Below are positions 47,052 through 56,375 of a stretch of 64,000 nt of DNA, one piece after another. The DNA lies in the NCBI RefSeq assembly GCF_029589055.1, contig NZ_JARQZP010000003.1, positions 744,001-808,000 on the forward strand, given 5' to 3'. Below the pieces are notes generated by a model that was not told the origin of the DNA, made no database searches, and saw nothing but the letters and a program-made list of their open reading frames with translations. Every line of letters starts with the position of its first letter. Within the stretch, counting starts at the first letter, position 1. The DNA comes from Vibrio hannami. GTDB lineage: Bacteria > Pseudomonadota > Gammaproteobacteria > Enterobacterales > Vibrionaceae. Made by a program: the position numbers and the translations under genes.

Positions 47052-47142
47052 AAACCCTCCAAGTTGTATTGGTGTGAATACTAATTTAGAATTCATTTAC
47101 CAACAACGCACCCAAAGTAAACCTAGATTTAACTAAAAGTAT

Positions 47143-48036
47143 ATGAATAAAATTCCATCCCAGATTCCGGTTTTCTTCGAAGTCAGCAAAGAGCTGAGTT
47201 TTTCATCAGCGGCAAGAAATTTAGGTGTAACGACAGCGGCTGTAAGCAAAGCTATTACAAAGCTTGAAGAGGAATGGGGGCTCAAACTGTTTCAACGCTC
47301 TTCCCATTCCCTGAGTCTCACGCATGCGGGACAAGAGCTTTTGCATAACCTCCAGCCGACGGTAAATGATTTGTTTTCGGTGATAACCGCTGCTCAAAGA
47401 AACAATCAGGAGTTATTGGGTCAAGTAAAAATCAATCTTCCAAGTACCTCATTGGGAGTTGATACTATTCTCCCACACCTGAAAAAGTTTTCGGATGAAC
47501 ACCCCGGAATAAAACTAGACTTAAGGTTTAACGATAATTTGGTTGATTTGGTTTCAAATGGCTTTGATTTGGGAATTGGAACTTATGTCAATCAAGACTC
47601 GCGACTGATAGCGAAAAAGCTCATGTTAAGCCGATTAGGGTTGTTTGCATCTAAAGAGTTCATCGCTAAGCATGGTCAGCCTCACCATCCTACAGATTTA
47701 AGTGGATACCCATGCATACCTATTCGTTCAACCTCCAGCGGAAAAGTGAGGACTATCTTCCTATATGATGGTGAGACAGAGATATCTTTCACTCCTACAG
47801 GACCGTTGGTAGTCGATAGTTTCTTAGCAGCAAGAGCACTGATGATGTCCGGAGGTGGTATTGCAGCCATTACAGAATGGGCTATAAGAGAAGAGCTATT
47901 AAGTGGTGATGTAGTACCAGTATTAGAGCCGTTTTGGGGGCCGAAAATTCCGGTCTACTTATACTTTTCTTCACGGGAGTACATGCCTCACACAACCCGA
48001 ACCTTGATTAATTACTTAGCCTCCATAACGCTGTAA
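47143..48036 (+). CDS. LysR-family transcriptional regulator (QLPIF group)
   Basis: 297 aa, starting MNKIPSQIPVFFEVSKELSF. Helix-turn-helix AAARNLGVTTAAVSKAITKL, then LFQRSSHSLSLTHAGQ; C-terminal signature KIPVYLYFSSREYMP. It is divergent from the quinone reductase at 46383, with 91 bp between starts. The gap holds CTAGATTTAACTAAAAG-like half-sites resembling the operators at other group members. Confidence 0.9.
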   Translation: MNKIPSQIPVFFEVSKELSFSSAARNLGVTTAAVSKAITKLEEEWGLKLFQRSSHSLSLTHAGQELLHNLQPTVNDLFSVITAAQRNNQELLGQVKINLPSTSLGVDTILPHLKKFSDEHPGIKLDLRFNDNLVDLVSNGFDLGIGTYVNQDSRLIAKKLMLSRLGLFASKEFIAKHGQPHHPTDLSGYPCIPIRSTSSGKVRTIFLYDGETEISFTPTGPLVVDSFLAARALMMSGGGIAAITEWAIREELLSGDVVPVLEPFWGPKIPVYLYFSSREYMPHTTRTLINYLASITL

Positions 48037-48124
48037 AATCAGTCAACGTAAGGAACTTCTTCAGCAGTTCTAGCAAGTAGCTTAATGTTTCATTGTTTAA
48101 GATAACTTTAGTTAAAAAATTACA

Positions 48125-48159
48125 CTGGGCAGTCCAGGCTCTCACTCTGTACTGCCCAG
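48125..48159. terminator. Possible hairpin terminator
   Basis: CTGGGCAGT and ACTGCCCAG, 9-bp perfect stem with a 17-base loop, between the convergent LysR and flavin oxidoreductase genes. No T-run follows, so its role is uncertain. Confidence 0.4.
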
Positions 48160-48200
48160 ACTCCTCTAGACAAATCTCATCTATTTATGGACGCTGCCAT

Positions 48201-50141
48201 TCAATTACTCGTTTGTAAGAGTTGAGCGCTTTTGACAAAGTTATGTCCCTCATGTACCGCACTCAGAATATTTCTCGGCTTGTTGCAATCGCCAACCGAC
48301 GCATAAGGTATTCCCAGATCGTTACATATGTTGTTCAGGCTGTTCTGTGAACGATAACCGGTGGCAAATACCACGGTATCAGCCTGAAGAATATGCGTTC
48401 CATCCTGATTCTGGACATGCAGCTTACCATCACTCACCTTTACTACCGTGGTCTTCAACCAGATATTCACATCAAGGTCTATCAGGCTATTACTCAGAAT
48501 AGCCTTGGCAGAAGGACTCATATCAACAGCAATGTCATCTTGCATCTCTATAATATGTACTTCACTAGCTGAGTCTCGCTGTCTGATATACTCGGCAGTC
48601 TCACATCCCACTAATCCTCCACCAATAATCACAGTGCTGCCGGAAACTGATTTTTCCTGCATCAGGATATCATCGGCAGTGATGTAGTCTTTCAATCCCT
48701 CTATTTCAGGAATAAAGTTGGATGTACCGGAAGCAATAACAACAGCATCCGGCAGCTCTTGTTGCAAGTAAAGCTTATCTACCGACTGGTTAAGCACAAA
48801 TTCAACATCAGATTTTTTACAGGCATTGACCAGGAAACTCAAAAACTCAGCTATCTCACCTTTATGCGGTGGACGAGATGCCAGCTCCATCTGACCACCC
48901 AGATAACCTCGCTGCTCAACCACTTTTACTACGTTACCATTTTCGGCCAGTGTACGTGCTGCTTCCAGCCCTGCAGGCCCTGCACCGACAACCACAATGT
49001 TTAACCCCTGCACGGGCTCAGCCTGCTCGTCAAACTCTATCTCCTTGCCTACCTTCAGGTTACCAATACAGCTAATAGACTGACCGGAATTAATGTTATC
49101 AACACAGCCCTGATTGCAGGCGATGCATGGTCTGATCAGATCGAACTGCCTGTTTCTAATCTTGAGGATAAACTCAGGATCGGCCAGCAGAGTTCGCCCG
49201 AGCGCGATACCGTCAGCATTCCCTTTATCAAGGATCTCCTCTATCATTGCCGGTTTTTTAATTCTGCCTACTACAATAACCGGCACGGCAGAGTTAATTG
49301 CTTCCTTGATAGCTCTGGCGTTATCCCGGTATAGGCCCTGGCCGACAATCGATGGCTGAATAATCCGATGAGCAGACTGGTACACACCTCCTGTCACGTG
49401 CAGGCAGTCAATGCCATATTCGACCGCAAGCCTGGCTATCTCTATTGCCTGTTCAAGTTTGATACCACCCTCAACAAATTCATCGCTGGGCAGACGCAGA
49501 GAAAGTGGCAAAGTGCAACCCACAGCACGAATTTCTGCAAGAATCTCTTTCAAAAAACGGGTGCGATTATTAATCGAACCACCGTATTGGTCTTGCCGCT
49601 TATTGCTATACTCGGACAAAAACTGATTCACCAGATATCCGTGTGCTCCATGGATCTCTACGGCATCATAACCTGCCTGCTCCGCTCTTAATGCAGCTTG
49701 AGCATAAGCAGTAACAATCACCCTGATCTCGTCGGTATCAAGTACCTTTGGCACTTCTTTGAAAATAGGGCAAGGTATTGCTGAGGCTGAAACAATCGCC
49801 TGTCCGGTGATCTGTGAGCTGGTTTGTCGGCCACTATGATGTAACTGTAAAGCGATTCGTCCACCGTGCTGATGCACGGCTTCCGTTAGTCTTTTATGGC
49901 TTTCTATCAACATATCACTATCGATTCCCAAACCACGGGTAAAACCTCTGCCCGCCTGCATAATATGAGCACCTTCAGTGATCACCAGGCCGACATCTCC
50001 TTTCACCCGAGCAAGTATGTACTCAATATAGCGATCTGTTACCGAGCCGTCTTCTTGCATAAAGTTGGTAAGCATTGGCGCCATGATAATACGGTTTTTT
50101 AGCTGCAGAGAGCCAATATTCATAGGTTCAAACATCTTCAT
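48201..50141 (-). CDS. NADH:flavin oxidoreductase, 2,4-dienoyl-CoA-reductase type (1)
   Basis: 646 aa from the ATG at 50141, nine bases after GGGAG; an ATG at 50150 touches that site. The N-terminal OYE barrel has FEPMNIGSLQLKNRIIMAPM, HGAHGYLVNQFLSEYSNKR and GGSINNRTRF. Then a 4Fe-4S cysteine set (CIACNQGC with a fourth Cys at SISC), an FAD site VVVGAGPAGLEAARTL, and an NAD(P) site GGGLVGCETAEYI. It moves electrons from NAD(P)H through FAD, Fe-S and FMN to an enoyl or enone substrate. Downstream partner of the paralogue at 50156, 14 bp apart. Confidence 0.93.
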   Translation of the reverse strand: MKMFEPMNIGSLQLKNRIIMAPMLTNFMQEDGSVTDRYIEYILARVKGDVGLVITEGAHIMQAGRGFTRGLGIDSDMLIESHKRLTEAVHQHGGRIALQLHHSGRQTSSQITGQAIVSASAIPCPIFKEVPKVLDTDEIRVIVTAYAQAALRAEQAGYDAVEIHGAHGYLVNQFLSEYSNKRQDQYGGSINNRTRFLKEILAEIRAVGCTLPLSLRLPSDEFVEGGIKLEQAIEIARLAVEYGIDCLHVTGGVYQSAHRIIQPSIVGQGLYRDNARAIKEAINSAVPVIVVGRIKKPAMIEEILDKGNADGIALGRTLLADPEFILKIRNRQFDLIRPCIACNQGCVDNINSGQSISCIGNLKVGKEIEFDEQAEPVQGLNIVVVGAGPAGLEAARTLAENGNVVKVVEQRGYLGGQMELASRPPHKGEIAEFLSFLVNACKKSDVEFVLNQSVDKLYLQQELPDAVVIASGTSNFIPEIEGLKDYITADDILMQEKSVSGSTVIIGGGLVGCETAEYIRQRDSASEVHIIEMQDDIAVDMSPSAKAILSNSLIDLDVNIWLKTTVVKVSDGKLHVQNQDGTHILQADTVVFATGYRSQNSLNNICNDLGIPYASVGDCNKPRNILSAVHEGHNFVKSAQLLQTSN

Positions 50142-50155
50142 CGATACCATCTCCC

Positions 50156-52099
50156 TTAGATCTCTTTGCCTATTTCATAACCGTCATGCACCGCATCATA
50201 AATCTTACGAGCTTTGGTCGCATCACCAATCAAGTAAACTTCATCAACCATGCTCTGGATATCAAAATAAAGCTCGTCATCAGGAATAAAGCCAGCTGCA
50301 AGTACTATACTGTCAGCGTTCAGCACTTTTTCCTCACCCGCGCTAACAACCACAATTCCTTCTCCAGCAACCTTGCTGACCATTGAATCGGTATGTACTT
50401 TTACATTGAGCGCTTCCAGCTCACCAATCATCTCAAAGCGATTAAATACCGATACGTCGGTGACGATATCATCACGAAGTTCGACAATTTCAACCTCTAC
50501 ACCCCGCTTCGCCAGGAAATATGCAGTTTCGCAGCCAACCAGCCCACCGCCGATCACGACAGTCTTGCCTGTTACTGTCACTTTTTCATTAAGAATATCT
50601 ACACCATGGAATGCTTTCTCTATCCCTTCAATTTTGGGTACAAACGGCTTGGCTCCGGTCGCTAACACCACCGTATCTGGATTGTGCTGTTCTACATAAG
50701 CAGCATCGATATCGATACCTATCTTAATTTCGATATCCATTTTAGACATCGCATTCGCTTGCCAGTCTTTGAATTTGCCAACCAGATACTTGTAGTCCGG
50801 TGCAGCAGCTTCATTCAGGCGTCCACCCAACTTTTGAGCTTTATCAGCAATCGTTACTCTATGGCCTCTTTGTGCGGCGATACGTGCAGCTTCCATCCCA
50901 GCAGGACCGGCACCAATTACCAGAACATCCTTTTGAGCAATCGCTGGCATTACCGGCAGAGAGCGTTCCTGGCCTACCTTGGCGTTAACTGAACAGCCCA
51001 TATATTTGCCTTTTAATACCCGATCAAAGCACTCCATGCAGCGAATACATGGTCGTATCTCTTCCACACGGCCCTGTCTTACCTTGTTCGGCCACTCCGG
51101 GTCGCTCAGAAGTGCCCGGGCCATACCAACGACATCGGTAAGTCCGGACTCAACTACTTCAGTCGTCAGATCCGGCTCACCAAACTTACCGTCAATGATG
51201 ATCGGTGTCTTAATCTCTTTACGGAAAATCTTGGCATTATCAACTACGGTGCCATCAGGGTAGTGCGCGTTCGGTGAAAGAGAGCTGAATCCGTCATAGC
51301 AACCGTTGCGCATGTGGAAAGCATCAATATGATATTTAGATTCCATATATCTGGCGATCTGCAGGGTTTCATCCATCTTTCTCCCTCCTTCAAAACCATG
51401 GTCTAACGCAAGGCCAACAAAGATAGGGAAGTCATCACCCACGGCAGCTTTAGCTGCTGTAAAACATTCATCGAAAAAACGCATTCGGTTTTCAAAGCTT
51501 CCGCCGTACTCATCGGTACGCTGGTTCCAACAGGATGAAATAAATTGATCAATCAGATAAGCGTCGGCATGAAAGTAAAGGCCGTCGAAGCCTGCTTGTT
51601 TTACCTTACCAGCAGCTTTGCCAAAAGCAGCAATCAACCCTTTGATCTCATCTAACTCTAATGAGCGAGTCTTTAGATCCGGGTTATAAAACATGGATAG
51701 CTCAGAAGGAGCGGCTGGCCATTGTTCTTCTCGCGGATAATCCGCAAGACGCCCGGCACCGGCCGAAAGCTGGGCGATAATCTTGGTGCCGTAACGATGC
51801 ACTACCTCAGTCAGCTCTGCAAACTCTTTGACCTTTTCTTCGCTATCCAGCACCGGAAAACAGGCATTAGTCGGATACGGGTCAATATTCTTCTCAGCTT
51901 TAATCTGCCCGGTAATGATCAGACCAACCCCACCTTTTGCACGTTCTTTAAAATAGTCAACATACCATTTGGAAAACGTTGCGTCCTGATGTGTTCCCTC
52001 AACGAAGCGAGGTTGCATCGGCGACATAGCTATTCGGTTTTTAAGCTTTAGTCTGCCAAGTTGTACGGATTCAAATAGTTTGGAATGAGCACCTTTCAT
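50156..52099 (-). CDS. NADH:flavin oxidoreductase, 2,4-dienoyl-CoA-reductase type (2)
   Basis: 647 aa, same domain order as its neighbour: barrel ([35 protein letters not shown]), Fe-S cysteines CIRCMEC and Cys in MGCSVN, FAD motif LVIGAGPAGMEAARIA and NAD(P) motif GGGLVGCETAYFL. Around the active site it has YFHADAYLIDQF where the first has HGAHGYLVNQF, so substrate choice may differ. GGAG stands before the start. First gene of a two-gene operon downstream of a GACATGTC operator cluster and the activator gene. Confidence 0.93.
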   Translation of the reverse strand: MKGAHSKLFESVQLGRLKLKNRIAMSPMQPRFVEGTHQDATFSKWYVDYFKERAKGGVGLIITGQIKAEKNIDPYPTNACFPVLDSEEKVKEFAELTEVVHRYGTKIIAQLSAGAGRLADYPREEQWPAAPSELSMFYNPDLKTRSLELDEIKGLIAAFGKAAGKVKQAGFDGLYFHADAYLIDQFISSCWNQRTDEYGGSFENRMRFFDECFTAAKAAVGDDFPIFVGLALDHGFEGGRKMDETLQIARYMESKYHIDAFHMRNGCYDGFSSLSPNAHYPDGTVVDNAKIFRKEIKTPIIIDGKFGEPDLTTEVVESGLTDVVGMARALLSDPEWPNKVRQGRVEEIRPCIRCMECFDRVLKGKYMGCSVNAKVGQERSLPVMPAIAQKDVLVIGAGPAGMEAARIAAQRGHRVTIADKAQKLGGRLNEAAAPDYKYLVGKFKDWQANAMSKMDIEIKIGIDIDAAYVEQHNPDTVVLATGAKPFVPKIEGIEKAFHGVDILNEKVTVTGKTVVIGGGLVGCETAYFLAKRGVEVEIVELRDDIVTDVSVFNRFEMIGELEALNVKVHTDSMVSKVAGEGIVVVSAGEEKVLNADSIVLAAGFIPDDELYFDIQSMVDEVYLIGDATKARKIYDAVHDGYEIGKEI

Positions 52100-52198
52100 C
52101 CTGTTGTCTCCACATATTTAAGATAATTAAACACTGCTGAGACTATAACCACACGACTTTTACAGGTAAATAAAGTGTAGTTAGATCAAAGAAATACG

Positions 52199-52237
52199 GA
52201 CATGTCGGCATGTACATGTCTGAATATCGGACATGTA
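52199..52237. promoter_or_regulatory. Triple GACATGTC operator upstream of the flavin oxidoreductases
   Basis: Palindrome GACATGTC at 52199-52206, then TACATGTC at 52213 and GACATGTA at 52230. The centres are 14 and 17 bp apart. They lie 100-140 bp before the start of the oxidoreductase operon, the usual place for an activator site. The activator at 52291 is the likely binder. Confidence 0.6.
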
Positions 52238-52290
52238 ACCAAGTAGACTTTGTTGAACTATCACATTTTAGAGACAGAAACAATCACGCC

Positions 52291-54159
52291 CTACTTTTTA
52301 ATGTCATACTTTTTCATTTTTTCGTATAGCGTGCTTCTGGCTATCCCTAGCTCAATAGCAGCCTGGCGAATATTGCCCTTTTTGCTCCTCAACATATCAA
52401 CAATAAGAGACTTTTCTTTGGTATCGATATAGTTAAACCTTCTAGACTCGTTTACACTGCGGCTGTTACGAATATACTGAGGTAAATCGCCATACTTCAG
52501 GATGCTACCACCAGCATTGTTAACCATGGTCCTGAGTACATTCTCTATCTCTCTGACGTTACCTTTCCACTCATAATTAATCAAAGTATCACGCACATCA
52601 GGTGCCAGGTCGAGGTTACTTGCGGTGCTGGTAAGTTTACTGAGCAAATGGTTGATAATGCTGTCTATATCGTCTTGTCTCTCCCTCACCGGAGGAAGGT
52701 AGATACTGATTGCACTCAACCGATAATACAGATCGGAACGAAATAGTCCGTTGGACAGCTTTTCCTGGATTACGTCGCCAGAGGCGGCAATGATCCTTAC
52801 GTCAACTTTACGTAGCTCGTTACTGCCCTGTCGTGAAACCACTTTATCCTCAACTACTCTCTGAACCACATTTTGCATCTCTAGCGACATATTACTGATA
52901 TCATCGAGGAACAACGTACCGCCTTCAGCCAATTCGATCTTGCCTGGTTTACCATCTAAGTTGTTTTCTGCTGCGATGCCAAACAGCTCTTCGCTGATGG
53001 CATTTGAAGCCACACCACCACAATTGATAGCGATAAAAGGGCCATTACGTCTACCACTATGTGTATGTATAGCATGGGCGATAACTTCTTTTCCCGTCCC
53101 ACTTTCACCAGTGATAAGCACATTATCCCGACAATCTGCCGCTCGCCGGGTAAGGTCTTTTATGTGTGCAGTATCGGCGCTTTTTCCGACAAAATCAGCA
53201 AGAGAGTAGTATGCTTTGGCTGATATAACTTTGTGCACCAACTGATTTACAGTCTGTGTTGTTCTAACCGAAATAATTGAACCCGCTTTTCGTCCACCGA
53301 CATCAGATAACCTCTTGATGCAGAGGTACATGCTAATGAAACTGCTTTTTATCGGGATACTTAGCTCTACATTGCTGATGTCATAATCTTTGTAGATCAG
53401 ATTATCCAGCTGTTTCAAGGTGGGTAAATCACTTAACCGCTTAGCCAGTAGTTGTTCTCTGCTTATCGCAAAAAAATCGCAGAAAGCTGAGTTACACTCA
53501 TTAATTACACCGTAGGGATCTACTACTAACAAGCCTTCAGAGATTGTTTGAAAGATAGCATTTTTTTCATCGAGTAATCTTTGCTTTTCCTGATAAAGAA
53601 CATCTATCTGAAGGGCACGACTGATGGCATCAGCAACGGCAATGCTCATACCTAAAGTATGAGCGTGAACTTCGGACTTATTCCCCGCAAGGGTTATTGT
53701 CCCTACCAGGTTTCCGTATTTATCCTTAATAGGTGCAGTTGAGCCTGCGAGAACTTGATAATGTTGACAAAAATGTTCTTCCGCCCATACCTGTATTGGT
53801 GCGTTGATAGCTATGCATGTACCAATACTGTTAGTTCCAATAACATCTTCACTGTATATCGTACCAGGTACCGGCTCTGCCAACTCACCAACTAAGACAT
53901 CATCGCCAATGCAGTGTAAAACACATCCTAACGTGTCAGACAACATTACCCGAAATCCGGTGCCTTCAACAATCTGGTATAGCTTGTTGATATATGGCTT
54001 TGCAATCTGCAGCAGCTCTTGATTTACCTTAATTCTATCGTTTAACGCCTTCCGGGATAAAACAGGAGATATTGCGTTTAATGGATCGACATCATAATTT
54101 TTCGAGCGCTGCCAGGATAAAAGAATTTCATCTTGAGCTTGCAGATGATAATGACTCAT
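52291..54159 (-). CDS. AcoR/DhaR-type activator (GAF-PAS-AAA-Fis) without a GAFTGA loop
   Basis: 622 aa. N-terminal GAF-type sensor region (to about 200), a PAS domain around 205-270, then an AAA+ domain with Walker A GESGTGKEVIA and Walker B GGTLFLDDISNM, and a C-terminal Fis-type helix-turn-helix (IRQAAIELGIARSTLYEKMK). Between them, where sigma-54 activators have a GAFTGA loop, the text reads EELFGIAAENNLDGKPGK, so the motif is missing. This resembles DhaR, which acts on sigma-70 promoters. It is translated by a 1-base stop-start overlap after a GGDEF gene. Confidence 0.9.
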   Translation of the reverse strand: MSHYHLQAQDEILLSWQRSKNYDVDPLNAISPVLSRKALNDRIKVNQELLQIAKPYINKLYQIVEGTGFRVMLSDTLGCVLHCIGDDVLVGELAEPVPGTIYSEDVIGTNSIGTCIAINAPIQVWAEEHFCQHYQVLAGSTAPIKDKYGNLVGTITLAGNKSEVHAHTLGMSIAVADAISRALQIDVLYQEKQRLLDEKNAIFQTISEGLLVVDPYGVINECNSAFCDFFAISREQLLAKRLSDLPTLKQLDNLIYKDYDISNVELSIPIKSSFISMYLCIKRLSDVGGRKAGSIISVRTTQTVNQLVHKVISAKAYYSLADFVGKSADTAHIKDLTRRAADCRDNVLITGESGTGKEVIAHAIHTHSGRRNGPFIAINCGGVASNAISEELFGIAAENNLDGKPGKIELAEGGTLFLDDISNMSLEMQNVVQRVVEDKVVSRQGSNELRKVDVRIIAASGDVIQEKLSNGLFRSDLYYRLSAISIYLPPVRERQDDIDSIINHLLSKLTSTASNLDLAPDVRDTLINYEWKGNVREIENVLRTMVNNAGGSILKYGDLPQYIRNSRSVNESRRFNYIDTKEKSLIVDMLRSKKGNIRQAAIELGIARSTLYEKMKKYDIKK

Positions 54160-55076
54160 TATGAACTCTTAGTAAGGGAGTATTCCGACGCCCTATTCCT
54201 TCCTCTTTCTTTTGAATTATACATAGCCATATCAGCCCTTCTAAGTACATCCAACACGTTTAAGTCTGTTCTACTAAACTCGGTCACACCTACGCTAATA
54301 GTTGTATATATATACTTATCATTTACTATAAAGGGGGTTTCTTTTACTTTTTTAAGCAACCTGTTAGCTAAAAGATGGGCTTGTTTAGAGTCTGTATCTT
54401 TTAGCATTATTGCAAACTCTTCACCGCCAAGCCTACCAAAAACGTCTTGTAAACGAAGCTCAGATAAACATACTTGGCAGATATGTTGAATAACTTTGTC
54501 TCCCATTAAGTGTCCGTGTTCATCATTTATTTTTTTGAAGTAGTCTATATCTAACATTAATATACTAAATTTGGATTTTTTCGAATATAACTTGCATTGT
54601 TCAAACTCAATAGAAAGCTGATTCATAAATGCTCTTCTATTATATATACTCGTCAATTCATCCATTGAGGCCAAGTTGAGCAATCTCTTATCGCCACATA
54701 CCCTCCTAGTTATATTTCTTACTATCCAAATAAATATAACTTCTTTACTACCATCACGTCTAAGCGCTTTTACCCTACCCTCAAACCACTGCTTTTCGTT
54801 TATTTTATTATTAGTAGAATCTATAAAAAGTTCTTTGCAATCTATAAAATAGCTAAAAAACAAATATCCATCAGAATTAATAGAGCTACGCAAGCACTCT
54901 TTAAAAAACGTAGCAAGATGAGGGGAGTATATTTCACGTATATTTTTTCCGATAATTTTACTGACATCAAATTCAAATGGTACTTCCTCACCCTCATATG
55001 CATCAACTATGTCACCTAGAAGTGACACTATAAAAATGTGATCAGGAAGATTATTAACAATCACTTCAGTACGCAT
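54159..55076 (-). CDS. PAS-GGDEF diguanylate cyclase
   Basis: 305 aa from the ATG at 55076, placed seven bases after GGTGGA; earlier in-frame starts are weaker. Residues 1-130 are a PAS-like sensor (DHIFIVSLLGDIVDAYEGEE, FIWIVRNITRR). The catalytic domain has DELTSIYNRRAFMNQL, DIDYFKKINDEHGH and the active loop GRLGGEEFAIML, so it should make cyclic di-GMP. Its stop overlaps the activator start (TAATG). A heptamer repeat tract lies 35 bp upstream, in the promoter or leader. Confidence 0.93.
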   Translation of the reverse strand: MRTEVIVNNLPDHIFIVSLLGDIVDAYEGEEVPFEFDVSKIIGKNIREIYSPHLATFFKECLRSSINSDGYLFFSYFIDCKELFIDSTNNKINEKQWFEGRVKALRRDGSKEVIFIWIVRNITRRVCGDKRLLNLASMDELTSIYNRRAFMNQLSIEFEQCKLYSKKSKFSILMLDIDYFKKINDEHGHLMGDKVIQHICQVCLSELRLQDVFGRLGGEEFAIMLKDTDSKQAHLLANRLLKKVKETPFIVNDKYIYTTISVGVTEFSRTDLNVLDVLRRADMAMYNSKERGRNRASEYSLTKSS

Positions 55077-55110
55077 ATTTACATCCACCAACTGTACAAT
55101 TTAAATTTTA

Positions 55111-55152
55111 TTTATTATTTATTATTTATTATTTATTATTTATTATTTATTA
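55111..55152. repeat. Heptamer microsatellite (TTTATTA)x6
   Basis: Six perfect copies of TTTATTA in a row, preceded by a partial copy, in the leader of the GGDEF gene. Tracts of this kind change copy number by slipped-strand mispairing. A change of 7 bp here would alter promoter spacing or the leader RNA rather than the reading frame. Confidence 0.9.
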
Positions 55153-55228
55153 TTAGCTATAAACATAAGACAAAATAAAAAATTAAAGACGTAATTAAAA
55201 ATCTAGAGAATCAAATTTAAACCCTAAT

Positions 55229-56208
55229 TCATTCAATAAACCTAACCTCATTTTTTATTTCATCAGGCAAATTTATATCCCATTTTTTAAGTTGACTTCG
55301 ACTAAAAACATACTCACCTCGATTTAACATATACGGTCGAACTCGCTCCCCTTCAGTAAGGACTCGTTCAACCATCTCACCCGCCGCCTTACCTTGCTCG
55401 TAACCAGAAACTACATAACCGCCAATGTTTGCACTATTTCCAATAGAAAAGTCCCAAAAACCAAAAGGTGGAATAGGGGTATTTCTAGATGTCCATTGAA
55501 TAATTTTTTCGGCATCAATGTGATTTCCGCTACCATCGGATAACGTATGATAAAGTGCAGCGATTAACACATCGTAGCCATGTTTTTTGGCACCAAGTAC
55601 AAGCTCATGCCATTGATCAAGATTGTCGACTAGTTTTATATCAACATGGGTTTCTCCTAGCTTGATTTCATCATTTCCGTAAAAGATTTCCTCTTTAATT
55701 ACTCTGCTGGTTTCTGAAGAATCCATAAGCAACAAAGCTTTATCTATAGGCATAATTTTGTTTAGCATCAATATCGAACGACGAAGTAAAGGCCTCTCTA
55801 AAACGCCGGATACATTCGTTGCTCTTGCCACACCATATTCTCTGGGGTTAGCATTTATACCCAAGTAAACAACCGGTGTTTTTATACCTACAAACCTCGG
55901 CCCCAAAAGCTTCAGAGCATTATCATCCGCAAGTACTACCAAGTCCGGAGATCGTTCTTTGTATAACTCCCAAGCCTTATCTGCGCGGTTCGAAAATTCG
56001 GTTTGTGGAAGTCGTTTCGTGTCCATCTCAAAGTACATAAGAACATGTTTCTCTCCCAAAGAATCTTCCAATCCCTTCTTGTAGCTTTTGTCCCAAGAAT
56101 TATTAGAATTGTAACTTTGTACGACTAGAACAGTTTCAGCATCTCCGTGAAATGAAACAATCCAGAAAAAAAGGTTACAAACAAGAGAAAGAATGAAATA
56201 CGTCTCAT
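55229..56208 (-). pseudogene. Periplasmic ABC-type substrate-binding protein, frameshifted signal peptide
   Basis: 280 codons open from a TTG at 56071, but the real start is an ATG at 56208: MRRISFFLLFVTFFSG in one frame, then FHGDAETVLVVQSYNSNNSW and DKSYKKGLEDSLG in another. One more T in the T7 run (A at 56166-56172) joins them. The body fits the PF04392-like solute-binding family (LVVLADDNALKLLGPRFVGI, TPVVYLGINANP, GFWDFSIGNSANIGGYVVSG). It lies upstream of the GGDEF gene and beside a chemoreceptor; it probably passes ligand information to signalling proteins rather than to a permease, since none is nearby. Confidence 0.75.
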
Positions 56209-56375
56209 AACGTCACCAGCCTACACTCGTAAATTTCAATAGCGAATCAGTCATACAATTTAGCGTGAATGCTATTGTAGATTAGTAAATATAAGCACAT
56301 ACCCGAGAGTGAGTCCCCATTTGGGGTGCTTTGATTGCTATTGAACCTTATATTGGCAAACACCATCTCCCAACC

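Noticed and set aside
52100..52290. Sigma-54 promoter (GG...GC) before the flavin oxidoreductase operon
   Set aside because: The best candidate has 11 rather than 10 bases between the GG and GC elements and a poor match otherwise; the activator also lacks GAFTGA.
55111..55152. Heptamer tract as a CRISPR array
   Set aside because: Contiguous identical 7-mers without spacers; this is a microsatellite.
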